Counted from the stretch's first letter, positions 28,101 through 40,039 are shown. The stretch: 64,000 nt of DNA from Amoebidium appalachense (GCA_963693365.1 CAVNZM010000011.1:4774001-4838000), one strand, 5' to 3'. Program-made: numbers and translations. Notes: generated by a model not told the origin, from the sequence alone.

Positions 28101-28621
28101 ATTCCCTCCACTTCCACAGATTTCTCCTTCCCAACCCCCCGACTCGCCTATTGCTGTTGAAACAAAGTATGGGTTGGGAACCACGCGCGAGAGGTTAAAG
28201 AGTCGAAACCCATGCTTTTGTGGAGGCATAGGAACCCCCTGATGATGGGCTCTGTTCAAGTGTCTTCTGCCTGCACGCTTAAATTGTTTGATTTTGGATT
28301 TCCCACCTTTGTGACGCTTTGTTTGTTGCTCTTTGTTGTCTCCTCCATATTTCCAACCCTCTAACGCATACATCACCCCCCTACCCCCACCACCCCTACC
28401 CCCGAGGATGGACTCTGCTTATTATGCACACTCTTTATGTGTAGTTTGCACTCTGCATTGTGTTGTCCGTTATGAACCTGTACTTCTTACTCTAGAACAC
28501 ATTCTAAAAACCCCTCGACACCCACCCACCCACTCACCCACTCACCCTCCCTCGCTTCCTCAATCTCTCTCGACCTCCCTTTTGCCGTCTCTTTTTTTTC
28601 CCTCTCTTCTATTTCCCCCTA

Positions 28622-28680
<59 letters not shown>

Positions 28681-28987
28681 TTCCTCCTGCGCCATTCATC
28701 CACCCATCAGATCGAAATTTCTCATAAACGCACTTACGCAATATCCACACACTCGCACAGTTGTGCACATGCTCTCACAGTTAAACACACGCCTGTTCGT
28801 GCATGTGCTCGCACACACACGCGAGCACACACACACACACTCACTCTCTCTCTCTCATCTCTTTGTCTCCAGCACAATCACACACAGACGTGTGCACGCA
28901 CTAACATAATCGAGCGTGGATACTGCACACGCATACACAGCCATACACACATGGTCATGGACGCACCCACACAAAAACACCCCTCAT

Positions 28988-29040
<53 letters not shown>

Positions 29041-29302
29041 GTACATACACTACACACGATCTTGGCTAGAGAAGGCTAAAATTGATCCAACTTGACCTCA
29101 CCTTTTATCTACCTATTATTAAACTCTTCTCCTGCCCCTTTTCATGACTAATGTAGAAATAACCTTTTTCTTTCCCTTTCTTTTTTCAGTTTGCCGGTAC
29201 CAAGGCTGGCACCAAGCCAAACAGAGAAAAGGAGACCCTTTTCATTCGTCTAAACAAGGATGTGCCCGGTAAGTAATTGTCGGCCACGTACCCTTTTGGT
29301 CC

Positions 29303-29359
<57 letters not shown>

Positions 29360-30089
29360 ACAAACACACACACGTGAAGGATGAGCTCTGCTAATGCTGC
29401 AACCTCTTATGTATGCTTTGCGGTTCACCTTGTTGTTCGTAAATGCGTGCCTCTTGCTCTTTAACACATTCTTGTGTGTCCCCCCCCCCCCCCCCCTCCT
29501 GTCCTTACTGTCTCTTTATACTTAAATCAACCACCGCATCTCCCATTTTAGACAGAATCGAGGTTGATCCGATCGAGGATTCCAAATTGCCCTTGTGCCG
29601 CCTAAGAAATCATCGAACTTATCAAGCGATCGAGGGAGTGACGTCATTCTGGGAAAAGTGTGCCCAGAATGACGTCACTCCCTTGATCGCTTGATAAGTT
29701 CGATGATTTCTTAGGCGGCACAAGGGCAATTTGGAATCCTCGATCGGATCAACCTCGATTCTGTCTAAAATGGGAGATGCGGTGGTTGGTTTAACACCCC
29801 AACTTCCATTACTGTTTCCCACAACCACCCTTTTCTCTCTGGTCCGTATGTACCACCTGGTAATCTTGTTAACGCACTACCATTAGACACACACACACAT
29901 GCACACACCCACCCACACACCCTCCCCCTCTTTGACTGTATGAGTGTGCACTGAGCATGTTTATGAGCAGCGTACGGGTGGGAGGGGCGCATTATGAAGG
30001 TCAAGCCTGGCAACTTCCGCACACACCTGCAGCCCAAGAACTATGCAAGATATGCCACCGAGGAGGAGATTGAGCGTGCAAAGGTGCCC

Positions 30090-30124
<35 letters not shown>

Positions 30125-30844
30125 TTCCTTGCTGGTACTGTGGATGTCCTGGGTCCCCTCCGAGGATGGGCTCTGCTTGTTATCCGTTTCTCTATGTGTG
30201 GTTTGCACTCTGCATTGTGTTGTCCGTTGTGAATATGTACTTCGTACTCGATGGCGCTTCCAACCTCCCCCCCCCCCCCCCCCCCCCCCTCCCCCCTCAC
30301 CCGGCCCTCACCCACCCACCCATCCGCTTAGACAGACAGACAGACACACACACACACAGACAGACACTTACCCAGCCACGCTGTAGAACCCCCTTTTTTC
30401 CGAATCACGGGTGGATGTACGCAATGCTGTGCGTGACTCCAACTTTCTAAGGACCGTGTGCTTCTGCTTTTTGTCTGATACGGGCAAAGCACAGTTCCTG
30501 CTTGATGCGACTCAGTGGGATCTATTGTCTATTGTTGCTCCCTCCCTCCCCCTCCCTCCTCCCCCCCCCCCCCCCCCCTCCCCCCAGCGCCGCACATGGA
30601 GACTGCACGTGGGCCGGTGCGGATGCACCGCAAGCACTGTTCACACACTCACACACACACACGCACACGTGCACACGCGCACACACATGTACAACACACA
30701 CACACACACACATACCGGGGGCATGTGTTGTGTGCGGTTAATAGTAGGTAGGTGTGCAGTAAGTGTAATATTCCGAAGGGAGTGTGTTCTGTATTTTTTT
30801 GCTCTCCCTCAAAGACATGCCTACAACTTAGAGTGATTTCTGAT

Positions 30845-30879
<35 letters not shown>

Positions 30880-31374
30880 CACACACACACACCTAAATCT
30901 CCCACAGGTGGAGATCCAAGCCAAGCCGCCACCACCTGAGGAGGTTTTGTACCAGAAGAGGGTTCGACGGCTGCGAAAGAAAATTGTAAGTGACTGGGCT
31001 TATTTTTTTCCCTTCCTCTTTCTTTCTTTTTTTTGGGGGGGGGGGGGGGGGGGGGGGGGGAGGGGGGGGGTTGTGTGTGTGGGGTGTGTGTGTGTGTGTG
31101 TACGTGTGCGTGTGCGTGTGCGTGTACGTGTGCGTGTGCTTTTTTATTGGGGGGGGGGGGGGGGGGGGGGGATGTGTTATTGAGTACGAAGTACGCTTCT
31201 ATGACGGTGAACACAATGCAGAGTCACATCAGGGGGGGGGAAGGGGGGGAGGATGATGGTTGAAGCGGGAGTGAATCAGAAACAAAAGGCTTCCTCTAAG
31301 GCCTTCGAGTCCTGTTGTAGGCTCATGTGTTTCGCTCCCCACCTTTTTTCTATCCTTACCGAACACGTCATGAC

Positions 31375-31419
<45 letters not shown>

Positions 31420-31481
31420 AAAAAAAAAAAAAAAAAACCACACACCAGAGAGAGACCACCACTTCCGCCACCACCACCACC

Positions 31482-31546
<65 letters not shown>

Positions 31547-31552
31547 CACACA

Positions 31553-31585
<33 letters not shown>

Positions 31586-31765
31586 ACACGCACACACGCA
31601 CACACGCACACACGCACACACGCACACAGAACAACAAGCGGCTAGTGTTCAACCACATGGAGGGCCAGGCCTTCACCATCACCCACGAGACTCTGGTCAA
31701 CGCCTTCAGGGAACAGCTTGCCCTCGAAGTAAACCCAGGCATGTCTACAACTCTACCTCCTCCCC

Positions 31766-31808
<43 letters not shown>

Positions 31809-32178
31809 ACCCCCTCCACCCAGGCACCCGCCCGCCTGCTGCCCCGCCTTTCCAAACGATCCATTCCCTTACGACACACATTCTTTGTGTGTGCTTTGTG
31901 AGATTTGTGTTGTGTTGTCCATCATGAATGTGGCCCCCCTCCCCCTCCCCCTCCCTCCCTCCCCCCATTCGGGGCTTCTCTTCACATGCCCCAGACTACA
32001 CTCATCCCTTTTCCTCATCAAAAGTGAAACATTTTGACCCACACACACCTTTTTAAATCATCTAACGTCTCTTGCCCTATCTTCTCTTTTGGTATAGTAA
32101 GCAGGCGGGGCCTGGTGTTGCTGTTGGTTGTTGGTTTGTGTGTGTGTGTGCGTGTGTGTGGTGGTGTTGGTGGTGGAA

Positions 32179-32212
<34 letters not shown>

Positions 32213-32304
32213 AAGAGGGGGGAGGGGAGGGCAACTTAGACACATGCTTCATATAATTTAAAAGCACGGTTGGTTTACCACATTGTCCAATTGTCTCTTG
32301 TGCT

Positions 32305-32357
<53 letters not shown>

Positions 32358-32492
32358 GTGGCAACCCAACGGTGATGTACTTTTTTGAGCAGGTTATGTG
32401 CACACATTTTTCCTTGTTGTTGCATATATGCAAAGACCCTTTTCGCCGCCCCGCCCCCGCCCCCCTTTCTCCCTGTTTATGTGGGGTGTAAT

Positions 32493-32555
<63 letters not shown>

Positions 32556-32903
32556 TTGTCACCCACTCTAGCTGTCCCTTTCTCCACCGTGGTGGCTGCA
32601 GGGTTGGAGAAAAGAAGGGGGGGGGGGGGGGGGGGGGGGGGTTCATCAGAGGAAATTCCAGAAAATTTTTACTGACTGTAGCTCCGTACAGGGGCAATGA
32701 CTTTGCCGGAGCCCATCACCACCCACGGGGAGCATTTTGTGCCCTTCCAGGTGGACGAACAGACACAGGCACAGTTCCGTGTGGTCGTGCACAACAGGCC
32801 GGAGGAGGTGAAGGAACGTAGAAAACCCGGCTACAAGTGGCAAAAGAAAACGAGCGCGTCAGACATGTTGGAGGGTGAGGGGGGTGATGCTCTGAAGAAC
32901 TGA
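26576..32903 (+). CDS. MRPL9: Mitochondrial ribosomal protein bL9m
   Basis: Six exons, all in phase: 26576-26677, 29190-29268, 29971-30083, 30908-30985, 31630-31728, 32682-32903, giving 230 residues. Exon 1 is an Arg/Ala/Thr/Leu-rich mitochondrial presequence. Exons 2-3 give [20 protein letters not shown] and [15 protein letters not shown], the bL9 N-terminal domain (DVPG-L-G-x-G-x-I-x-V-K-x-G-x-x-R-N-x-L-x-P). The last exon contains [12 protein letters not shown], matching the LPEEPIT-WGE region of animal MRPL9. It is a structural protein of the mitochondrial large ribosomal subunit. Donors are GTAGGT, GTAAGT, GTGCCC, GTAAGT and GTAAAC; acceptors are TTTTCAG, GAGCAG, CCACAG, ACACAG and CTGTAG. 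Introns are 0.64-2.5 kb and full of repeats. A further small exon cannot be excluded. Confidence 0.88.
27522..27620 (+). repeat. C-tract intron repeat (family A), copy 1
   Basis: Starts GAGGATGGGCACTGA and ends with GTACTTTGTACTCTATG then a C run. Sense to MRPL9, intron 1. Consensus landmarks of the family: GGATGGGCTCTGCTTAT, GTGGTTTGCACTCTGCATTG, TGTTGTCCGTTATGAA, GTACTTCGTACTCTA, CACATTC. Confidence 0.75.
27895..28050 (+). repeat. Long intron repeat (family B), partial copy
   Basis: GGGCTCTGGTCAAGTGTCTT, CTGCCTGCACGCC and CCTCCATATTTCGAACCC, in the order of the 3' half of 28155-28378. Sense to MRPL9, intron 1. Confidence 0.6.
28155..28378 (+). repeat. Long intron repeat (family B), full copy
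   Basis: About 225 bp, from GTTGAAACAAAGTATGGGTT through AAGAGTCGAAACCCATGC, GATGATGGGCTCTGTTCAAG and CTTCTGCCTGCACGC to CTAACGCATACATCACC and a C run. The whole sequence recurs inverted at 54915-55134. It shares GATGGGCTCTG with family A. Sense to MRPL9. Confidence 0.8.
28404..28510 (+). repeat. C-tract intron repeat (family A), copy 2
   Basis: All landmarks are present (GGATGGACTCTGCTTATTAT through AACACATTC). C-rich DNA lies on both sides. Sense to MRPL9, intron 1. Confidence 0.85.
28619..28680. repeat. C homopolymer (~58 bp)
   Basis: One of the longest uninterrupted C runs in the window, inside MRPL9 intron 1. Confidence 0.95.
29376..29472 (+). repeat. C-tract intron repeat (family A), copy 3, diverged
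   Basis: GGATGAGCTCTGCTAAT at the start and TTTAACACATTC at the end, with a C run on both sides. It lies about 110 bp after the donor of MRPL9 exon 2, in sense orientation. Confidence 0.6.
29522..29794. mobile_element. Near-perfect 273-bp palindrome (hairpin MITE-like) in MRPL9 intron 2
   Basis: Arms 29522-29653 and 29663-29794 are reverse complements with about two mismatches over 132 bp, separated by a 9-nt loop (AAAAGTGTG). The outer ends are TTAA on both sides, which could be a TTAA target duplication as in piggyBac-type elements; alternatively TTAA is part of the palindrome. The motif TGACGTCA lies near the tip. It is transcribed as part of the MRPL9 pre-mRNA and could form a long hairpin. 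Confidence 0.85.
30162..30263 (+). repeat. C-tract intron repeat (family A), copy 4
   Basis: Nearly consensus, GAGGATGGGCTCTGCTTGTT through TACTTCGTACTCGATGG, then a C run. It lies about 80 bp after the donor of MRPL9 exon 3, in sense orientation. Confidence 0.85.
31171..31228 (-). repeat. C-tract intron repeat (family A), copy 5, truncated, antisense
   Basis: A reversed 3' half of the family (GAGTACGAAGTACGC, GGTGAACACAATGCAGAGT) next to a G run. It is the only antisense copy found inside a gene (MRPL9 intron 4). Confidence 0.65.
31868..31933 (+). repeat. C-tract intron repeat (family A), copy 6, partial
   Basis: TTGTGTTGTGTTGTCCATCA and ATGAATGTGG then a C-rich run. Sense to MRPL9, intron 5. 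Confidence 0.6.
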
Positions 32904-33709
32904 GTTGCGTGCGTGCTGGTGATGGTGGAGGATGATGGTGCGTAGGCGTGGAGGTGAGGAGGGAGCATGGCAAGGGGGGTTGTTTTTCATGTATTTTGGA
33001 ATGGATTGGATTACTCGATAAGTGTTATTTGTGTATGTTTGTGTGGGGAGGCAACGTCATAGCCTCTAAAAGTGTACGGTGGTACTGATGGATGCACATC
33101 AACTGGATTGCATGTGCTTTCTCTCCTGGGCCAGCTGCATAGTTATTGACTCTTTTTTTTTTTTTTTGGGAGGTTTGAACTCTCTCAAACTGACGAAATT
33201 GTCGGTTTCATCCGGTATACATGTTATTGATAGTAAAACAGAACACCAAGTCCATTTTGCATGACAATTTCCGAGGGAGCTGGATGTTCACAGCCTGTGA
33301 AGTGCTGATTATTGCCTAGGGAAGTGCTCATCTTTGCGTGGACGGTTTGCATGTAGTAAATGGATGCAAGCATCCTGTACTTGTGCTGCTAGGCATTACA
33401 GATCCCGTAAATACGTTTAGTCAGCTGTACTGTTTTGGTAAGTACGGCCCCAATGTGGCATGCTACTTGCTGATCAGTCATGAGAGAGTTCACTACTTGC
33501 TGATCAGTCAAGAGAGATTTCACAATTGCAAGTGGCTGGGACGGTGAAGCTTGCTACATAATCGATCTGGATCCACGTGACCCACGGCCAAGTTCGTAGC
33601 TGTGTTCTGTGGCACATGCTGTGACTATCTGTTTACATATCCATATAGTGCACATGTCAAGTGGAGGAAGGGGGGGGCGAGAGGGGCTGGGGCTATTTGT
33701 GGAGAAATA

Positions 33710-33744
<35 letters not shown>

Positions 33745-34183
33745 CCGGGGGGGAGTAACTGTACGTTCGAAAAAATTCGAACTTCGAAGCCTTCGCTGCC
33801 ATACTGCTAGAGCGTTGCCGCGGCAAACTGTAAAATTTTGATCTGGCTTCAAGAAATAGTTCAAGCTAAAACAAACGGCTGATTTTAGCGTCAGAGGAAT
33901 TTAGCAACAATAGTGATTAGATGATAGCTTGTAGTTGTTTCATGGTATATTATGATTAGTTAGTTAGATCTATTAAAAGTTCCTAATTCAGTGTGCGGAG
34001 CGAAATGTCCAAAAATGGCAATTTTTTGTGGATCGCATCTTGAGGTTGCTCAAAGGCTTTAGCTGGCCGCAGAGAGAGAAAACGAAAAAAAACGAGAACT
34101 TGCAAGGTGAGCCGATTACTAGAAAGAGTTGGAGACAATCTAGGTCTTGCTTTGTAACAGTTACTATCTCGTAGTTATTTAGA
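32904..34183. other. Intergenic region between MRPL9 and the V-ATPase G gene
   Basis: Mostly unique sequence. It contains a T run (33151-33166), a ~32-bp tandem duplication (CTACTTGCTGATCAGTCA twice, about 33460-33525) and a G run (33711-33742). No gene was recognised. Confidence 0.5.
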
Positions 34184-34313
34184 ATGTCTTTGGAGCAGTC
34201 TCAAGGTATTCAGGCGCTCCTGGCTGCTGAGAAGGCAGCTGGAGAGACCATCGCTAAGGCACGTAAGAGTAAGTACACCCTCTACTCTGGGGATTCTACT
34301 CTTGCTGCTTCAT

Positions 34314-34374
<61 letters not shown>

Positions 34375-36609
34375 TGAGGTTTTATTTAACGCGGTGAATG
34401 TCTATACGATATTCTCACATTGACGCTAGCTGGGTTTCTTCGGAATCGGTAGAGGTTATGTGTGCAGGCTGGAAGGCCGGACTTGAAAACTTGGTATACT
34501 CGGACTCAAGAGCAACCCCACCCACCATTGTTGTTGCCTTGTGGAAACTACTCATATCGACTTGACATGTATGCTGTTCTTCTAGTGTCTTGGGTGCATG
34601 TTACAGTTTTACATCTGCAACATTCCTCCAGCCTTTGCACATCTTGGCCCAAGTCCCATACAACTATTTTGCAGGTGGCATTCGGTTATGGGCAGTTAGT
34701 TAGTAACGGTTTTTTTTTTTTGTTTTTGTTTTTTTTTTTGTGGAAGTGGGGGTGAGGGGGTGCGGGGGGGGGGGGGGGGGGGGGGGGGGGGAGGGGGGTA
34801 GGGATGATAAGAAGCAGGGGAGGATACAAAGCTCGCTTGTGCATTTTTATTACCTTGCGGTACATTGGGACGTCGCACCAGACACCGAACACTTCTGGAT
34901 GATCGAAAAGCGGTTTGGAGAAGGAGCATCAAGTACTCATTAAAACCTGATAGAGAATGCAAAAAAGCACCATATTCATAGGCCTTGGCCATTTATGAAC
35001 CCTTAAGGCCGACATTACGGAAGCTATTCTGACCTGTAGGCGAAAAATGAACATGGCCTTGAGGGAGAAGGATTAGGCTGTCTTTATCTGGCACAATAAA
35101 ATTAAGCACTGACCAGCAGAAAGTGCTTCTGATGTGATCCCACTTCTGTATAGAGTTGCGGCGATTACACATCAGTGACGGAGAAGCAGTAACATATGAC
35201 CGACAGCAGAGGTGCCGCTAGGATCATAGCCTGTCCTTCAGTTATTGTTTTCCATACAGGCGCACTTTGTTTTTCATACGGGCGCACATGGATGCTGGGA
35301 AAACAACATTTTTTCGGACACTTACGTTTGTGGCGGGTTTTTGCAGAGAAGCAGCAGCGGCTGAAGCAGGCACAGGAGGAGGCCGAGGCCGAGGTTGCCA
35401 GATATAAGCAGGAGAGGGAGGCCCAGTTCCAGGCCTACCTGTCCACGGTGCGTGTTTCAGAAACCCCCTCTCTCCCCACAATGATTTGAACCCCCCTCTC
35501 TGAGGATGGGCTCTGCCTATGTTGCGTACTCTTATGTGTGGTTTGCATTCTGTGTTGTGTTCTCCGATATGAGTGTGTCCTTCGTACTCATTACACTTTC
35601 TAAGCTCCCCCCCCCCCCCCCCCTCCTCCCCTCCCTCCCCCCGCCGCCTTCCCCTTCCCTTTGCCTCTAGTTGTCGTCATCACGACCACTACCATTCTGA
35701 TATCTCGCCTTCAACCTCACGATCCAGCCTGGTCTGTAGATATATGGGTGCATGTAGACCTTGTGTGCCTGCCGTGGTGGTGAGTGCCTGTGTGGTTTTT
35801 TTTTTCTTGTTGAAACCCAGGGAGTTACGTTAATGCTGATCCTGTTAGTGCTGTGAGTGTTCAGGTGACCCTGGTACTTCCTTTCAGTGTCTGGCCGGGC
35901 GTTGTGCTTGCCCTCCCCTCCCCCCACTCCCTCGCCCCCCTCCTCCCCTCCCCCGCCCCTACTCTTTATGTGTGGTTTGCTGCATTGTGTTGTCCGTAGT
36001 GAATGTGCACTTCGTATTCTATGGCACATTCAAACCCCCCCCCCCCCCCCTCCCCCTCTCCCGCTCTCTCTCCCTTCCTCCACAAACACATGTGCGCAAG
36101 CGCTCACACATCACAAATGCACATACATACACACACACACACTCATTCACTCACTGTCACTCGCTCACTCCGCACTCACTAACACACGCACACATATTGC
36201 ATAACCTATGTGCACCCTTCTTGTATGCTTGAATTTGCATGTTTGTACTTCAGTCTACAGTCTTCTTTCCCCTGCTCTCCCCCGGATGGGCTGACGCATG
36301 ACGCATGACGCATACTGTGTGCATTGCTGATGTTGCATACTTGAATGTTTGCCTTTGCATTTGTCCTGCACCATGCATCTCATCGTATGTGTACTTCGTA
36401 CCGTGTTCCGCATTCAACCCCCCTCCTCCCCCCCCCCCCCCCCCTCCCCCCCCCCCCCAAAAACACACACGCACACGAACCCTTTTTTCCCGATTACAAT
36501 AAGTGTTCGTTGCCTGTCTTACAGCAGTGCATCAACTGTGGAATTGTGGGTTTTCTGATACTTGCGTTCTGTGTTTGACACCATCCGTCACATACATCCC
36601 CCTCCCCCT

Positions 36610-36645
<36 letters not shown>

Positions 36646-36756
36646 ACCCATTTTTTTATGGTTGTACCATATCATGTATCCTCAGCTACTTTCTCCCTTG
36701 TGTTCTTCATCGATTCACTCGATGTCCAAGTTCATCCCCCCCCCCCTCCACACACA

Positions 36757-36788
<32 letters not shown>

Positions 36789-36947
36789 CACACACACACA
36801 CAGACGTACGGGGGGAGGGGGGGGGGGGGGGATGGGCTCTACTTATGATGAACACTCTTGGTGTGTGTCTTGTAACATCTGCATTGTCTTTTCCGTCATG
36901 AACGTGTACTTCGTAGCCTACATTGCATCCCCCCTCCCCCCCCCCCC

Positions 36948-36978
<31 letters not shown>

Positions 36979-37356
36979 ACACACGCAAATAATTATAGAG
37001 TCGAAGCCTTTTTTTTTTTTTTTGTGGAGGCATGGACACCTTCTGCCTTCTTCTTCTTCTCCTCCTCCTCCTTCTTCTTCCTCTTCTTCCTCTTCGTCTT
37101 CTTCTTCTTCTTCTTCTTTTTTTTTTTTTTTTAAGGTTTGGATTTTCGTTTCTTTACGATTTTTGAGTGCTGTCTACTACTATTTCTACCTCCATGATTC
37201 CATCCCTGTAATGCATACATCCCCCCCCCCCCCCCCCCCCCCCTCCCCCCCCCCCTCCCCGCGGCCATGGGTATGCATAGTTCTTCTGCCGTGATCGCTT
37301 GCTGTGTGAACAAAAGTTTCGTCATTATTAGACATGGACATATATGTGCAGGCGCG

Positions 37357-37387
<31 letters not shown>

Positions 37388-38268
37388 TTTCGGAGGTTCA
37401 CAGATGATGCATGCGCAGACACATGCACATATTCAAGAGCAGCAACACACACACGCACACACACGCACAGACACACCACACAGGCATGCAAGCGCGCACT
37501 TGTGCACGAATACACCACACACTCGCTCACTCGCTCACCCACTCACTCACTCACTCTCACACATGCACATGCACATGCACACACACCACATGCACACACA
37601 CACGTACACATACACTACACACACACACACACACCTTTGAGCACTTACCCGTGCACCACCATTATCCTTTAACCCGAAAGCATATAACACACCTTCCATA
37701 TATAGCAAGCATCCAATATACCTTCCATTTATAGCAACCATCTGACACACCTTCCACATATAGCATGCAGCAAGCATCCGGATCACCTTCCATACATAGC
37801 AAGCAGCAAGCACCCGGCTCACCTTCCATATATAGCAAGTATCTGACACACCTTCCATATATATCAAGTATCTGACATACCTTCCATATATATCAAGTAT
37901 CTGACACACCTTTCATATATGTCAAGTATCTGACACACCTTCCATATATATCAAGTATCTGACACACCTTCCATATTTAGCAAGAATCTGATTCACCTTC
38001 CATATATAGCAAGCAGCAAGCATTTGACACACCTTCCATAATATAGCAAGCATCTGACACACCTTACATATATAGCAACCATCTGACACACCTTCATATA
38101 CAGCAAGCAGGGGCAGAGGAGGCATCAGCCAAGCTGGGCACCCAAACGGCTGCAGACCTCAAGCTCATTGAATCCCAGGTGGCTGCAAACAAGGAGGCAG
38201 TTATTGAAGCCCTGCTCGAGGCTGTCGTCGATGTTAAACCCCGCCTGCATGCAAATTTCGGCCTGTAA
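34184..38268 (+). CDS. V-type proton ATPase subunit G
   Basis: Three exons in phase: 34184-34268, 35347-35447, 38104-38268, giving 116 residues, the normal size for subunit G (Vma10/ATP6V1G). The N-terminus MSLEQSQGIQALLAAEKAAG matches the conserved SQGIQxLLxAEKxA block. Exon 2 continues with the KQQRLKQAQEEAEAEV helix and Arg-Tyr-Lys-x-x-Arg-Glu. The rest is one long amphipathic helix. Subunit G pairs with subunit E as a peripheral stalk holding the catalytic V1 head to the membrane sector, so it acts in vacuole and lysosome acidification. Donors are GTAAGT and GTGCGT; acceptors are TTTGCAG and TATACAG. Intron 2 (2.66 kb) holds four family A repeats and a minisatellite that runs into the acceptor. 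Confidence 0.9.
34318..34372. repeat. (GT)n array in V-ATPase G intron 1
   Basis: About 27 GT units starting 50 bp after the donor. Confidence 0.9.
35502..35602 (+). repeat. C-tract intron repeat (family A), copy 7
   Basis: GAGGATGGGCTCTGCCTATG to TTCGTACTCATTACACTTTC then a C run. It lies about 55 bp after the donor of V-ATPase G exon 2, in sense orientation. Confidence 0.8.
35960..36034 (+). repeat. C-tract intron repeat (family A), copy 8, 5'-truncated
   Basis: TACTCTTTATGTGTGGTTTG to TATTCTATGGCACATTCAAA then a C run. Sense, V-ATPase G intron 2. Confidence 0.8.
36284..36417 (+). repeat. C-tract intron repeat (family A), copy 9, long subfamily
   Basis: GGATGGGCTGACGCATGACG, then TGTGTGCATTGCTGATGTTG, CTTGAATGTTTGCCTTTGCA and CGTACCGTGTTCCGCATTCA, then a C run. 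Copy 12 (39905-40039) shares the inserted middle, defining a second subfamily. Sense. Confidence 0.7.
36831..36928 (+). repeat. C-tract intron repeat (family A), copy 10
   Basis: GATGGGCTCTACTTATGATG to CGTGTACTTCGTAGCCTACA then C runs; preceded by a G run. Sense, V-ATPase G intron 2. Confidence 0.75.
36995..37222 (+). repeat. Long intron repeat (family B), copy interrupted by T and CTT runs
   Basis: GAGTCGAAGCC, GTGGAGGCATGGACACC and CTTCTGCCTTC, then a (CTT)/(CCT) expansion, then TTTACGATTTTTGAG and CCTGTAATGCATACATCC with a C run, in the order of family B (28155-28378). Sense. Confidence 0.55.
37685..38103 (+). repeat. ~30-bp minisatellite ending at the V-ATPase G exon 3 acceptor
   Basis: About 13 units of roughly 30 bp (some 37) built on CACCTTCCATATATAGCAAG and CATCTGACA. 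The last unit, CCTTCATATACAGCAAGCAG, supplies the acceptor AG and the first bases of exon 3. Some units carry the doublet GCAAGCAGCAAGCA. Confidence 0.85.
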
Positions 38269-38636
38269 AACCCCCCTAGTGAAAAGATTGTCACGTGGAT
38301 GTGTGTGGGTGTGCTAAGTAGTTCGCTCACGAAACTATCAGTTCCATGTGTGGGTTTGAATGGTTTGAAATGAGATGATACATGTGGTTTCGTGATATAC
38401 TTTTTCCTTTTTTTTTTTTTTTTTTTTTTACATTTGGACGAATTTGATCTTTAATCTTAACGGGTGGGCGTGTTTTTATTGGGTGAGTTCTGGTAGAACA
38501 TGAGGAGTGTATGTCTGGTGTGTTCATGAGTGTTGCAGTATATCCACACGTGAAGGGTGGGCTGTGCCTTTTCCCTTGCTGCTGGATATATAAACAAGCC
38601 CGATCGATCCGTTCCGTGCTTGGTGCCAGCGGCACC

Positions 38637-38670
<34 letters not shown>

Positions 38671-38709
38671 ACCACCACCACCACCACCACCACCACCACA
38701 CAACACAAA

Positions 38710-38744
<35 letters not shown>

Positions 38745-38861
38745 AACCCATACACACACCCTCACCCGCCCCACCCATGTTCAGGGGAAGCAGTATTTGG
38801 TTGGATCTCGTCGACGGGGTGAAAGGGTCCCAACTCGGGCATGGTGGCTGCCCCCTCCCTG

Positions 38862-38950
38862 TGGATGGGCTCTGCGTGCTCTTCGTATGGTTTGCACTCT
38901 TGTGTTGTGTTATTCGTTATGAATATGTACTCGGCACTAAAACACATTCC

Positions 38951-38951
<1 letters not shown>
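38862..38951 (+). repeat. C-tract repeat (family A), copy 11, intergenic
   Basis: GGATGGGCTCTGCGTGCTCT to AAAACACATTCCCTG then a C run. It lies about 600 bp beyond the V-ATPase G stop codon. Confidence 0.7.
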
Positions 38952-38981
<30 letters not shown>

Positions 38982-39421
38982 GTTTTTTAACTGACTAAAA
39001 GGGTCGGGGAGTTGTTTTTGAATTCCGTTTCAGTTGATCACTTTTGTTTTCGTTGTTTTCCCAGATGACAGCGTACGTGGGTGTTCTTGCATGTTAGAAT
39101 CTGTTGCACAGGGTTGCACACACACACACTTGTAACCGTGTGCGCCTGCTTTACTTCCTTATTCGTCATCGGATAATCCGTTTTCATACCTGCGTACCAT
39201 GGCCAGAACATAACGTGTGTGCAAGCATGATACAAGAGACGCGCCCCGGTCCTGTTGACGACAGCTCCTTTGAGTCCAATGCCATATGCATGCTTATTGC
39301 AATGCGACATATTGCGCACGGCACAGCATAACTCTCACAATCTAGATCTGACACACACACACACACATGTGACGTCGACACACACACACACACGTACTTA
39401 CACACACACACACACACACAG

Positions 39422-39457
<36 letters not shown>

Positions 39458-39868
39458 ACATACACACAAGTGTCACAGTGTCACACGGATGGCGCTTGTA
39501 CTGTGTAACACATGCATGTAACTAGTATCTTTGATATTTAATTAAAGTAGTGTGCACGTGGAGTTGTGTGATATTGGCAATATGATAATGTGCACCAGGT
39601 TCATAAAAAGGTTGCTGCCAATTTGGTTCGCTGGCATCATGAGAGTGTCACATAACATTGTGTCCATGGTTATCTGAGATGTAGCAGTCATAGTTGGAGC
39701 TCATATTCCAGTCACTGATATCTCTTTCTAGCCTTAGATATATTATTACATAGTCGAGATCTCAGTCATGATCAGTGAAGTCCCCCCCCCCCCCCCCCCC
39801 CCCCCGGGGCCCGCCCCGCCCCCTCCCCCCTCCCCCCCCCCCCCCCCCCAGTTCCCCCCCCCTCCCCC

Positions 39869-39904
<36 letters not shown>

Positions 39905-39906
<2 letters not shown>

Positions 39907-40039
39907 ATGGGCTCTGCTTATGATCCATACTGTGCGCATTGCTGATGTTGCATACTTGGAGGTTTGCCTTTGCATGCCGTGTGTCCTGCACCATGCTTCT
40001 CATCGCGTATCTGTACTTCGTACTGTGGTCCGCATTCAA
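39905..40039 (+). repeat. C-tract repeat (family A), copy 12, long subfamily, intergenic
   Basis: Closest to copy 9: GATGGGCTCTGCTTATGATC, TGCGCATTGCTGATGTTGCA, TTCGTACTGTGGTCCGCATT. C runs lie on both sides. Confidence 0.75.

Noticed and set aside
37685-38103. Possible CRISPR-like array of ~30-bp units
   Set aside because: Contiguous tandem minisatellite without spacers.
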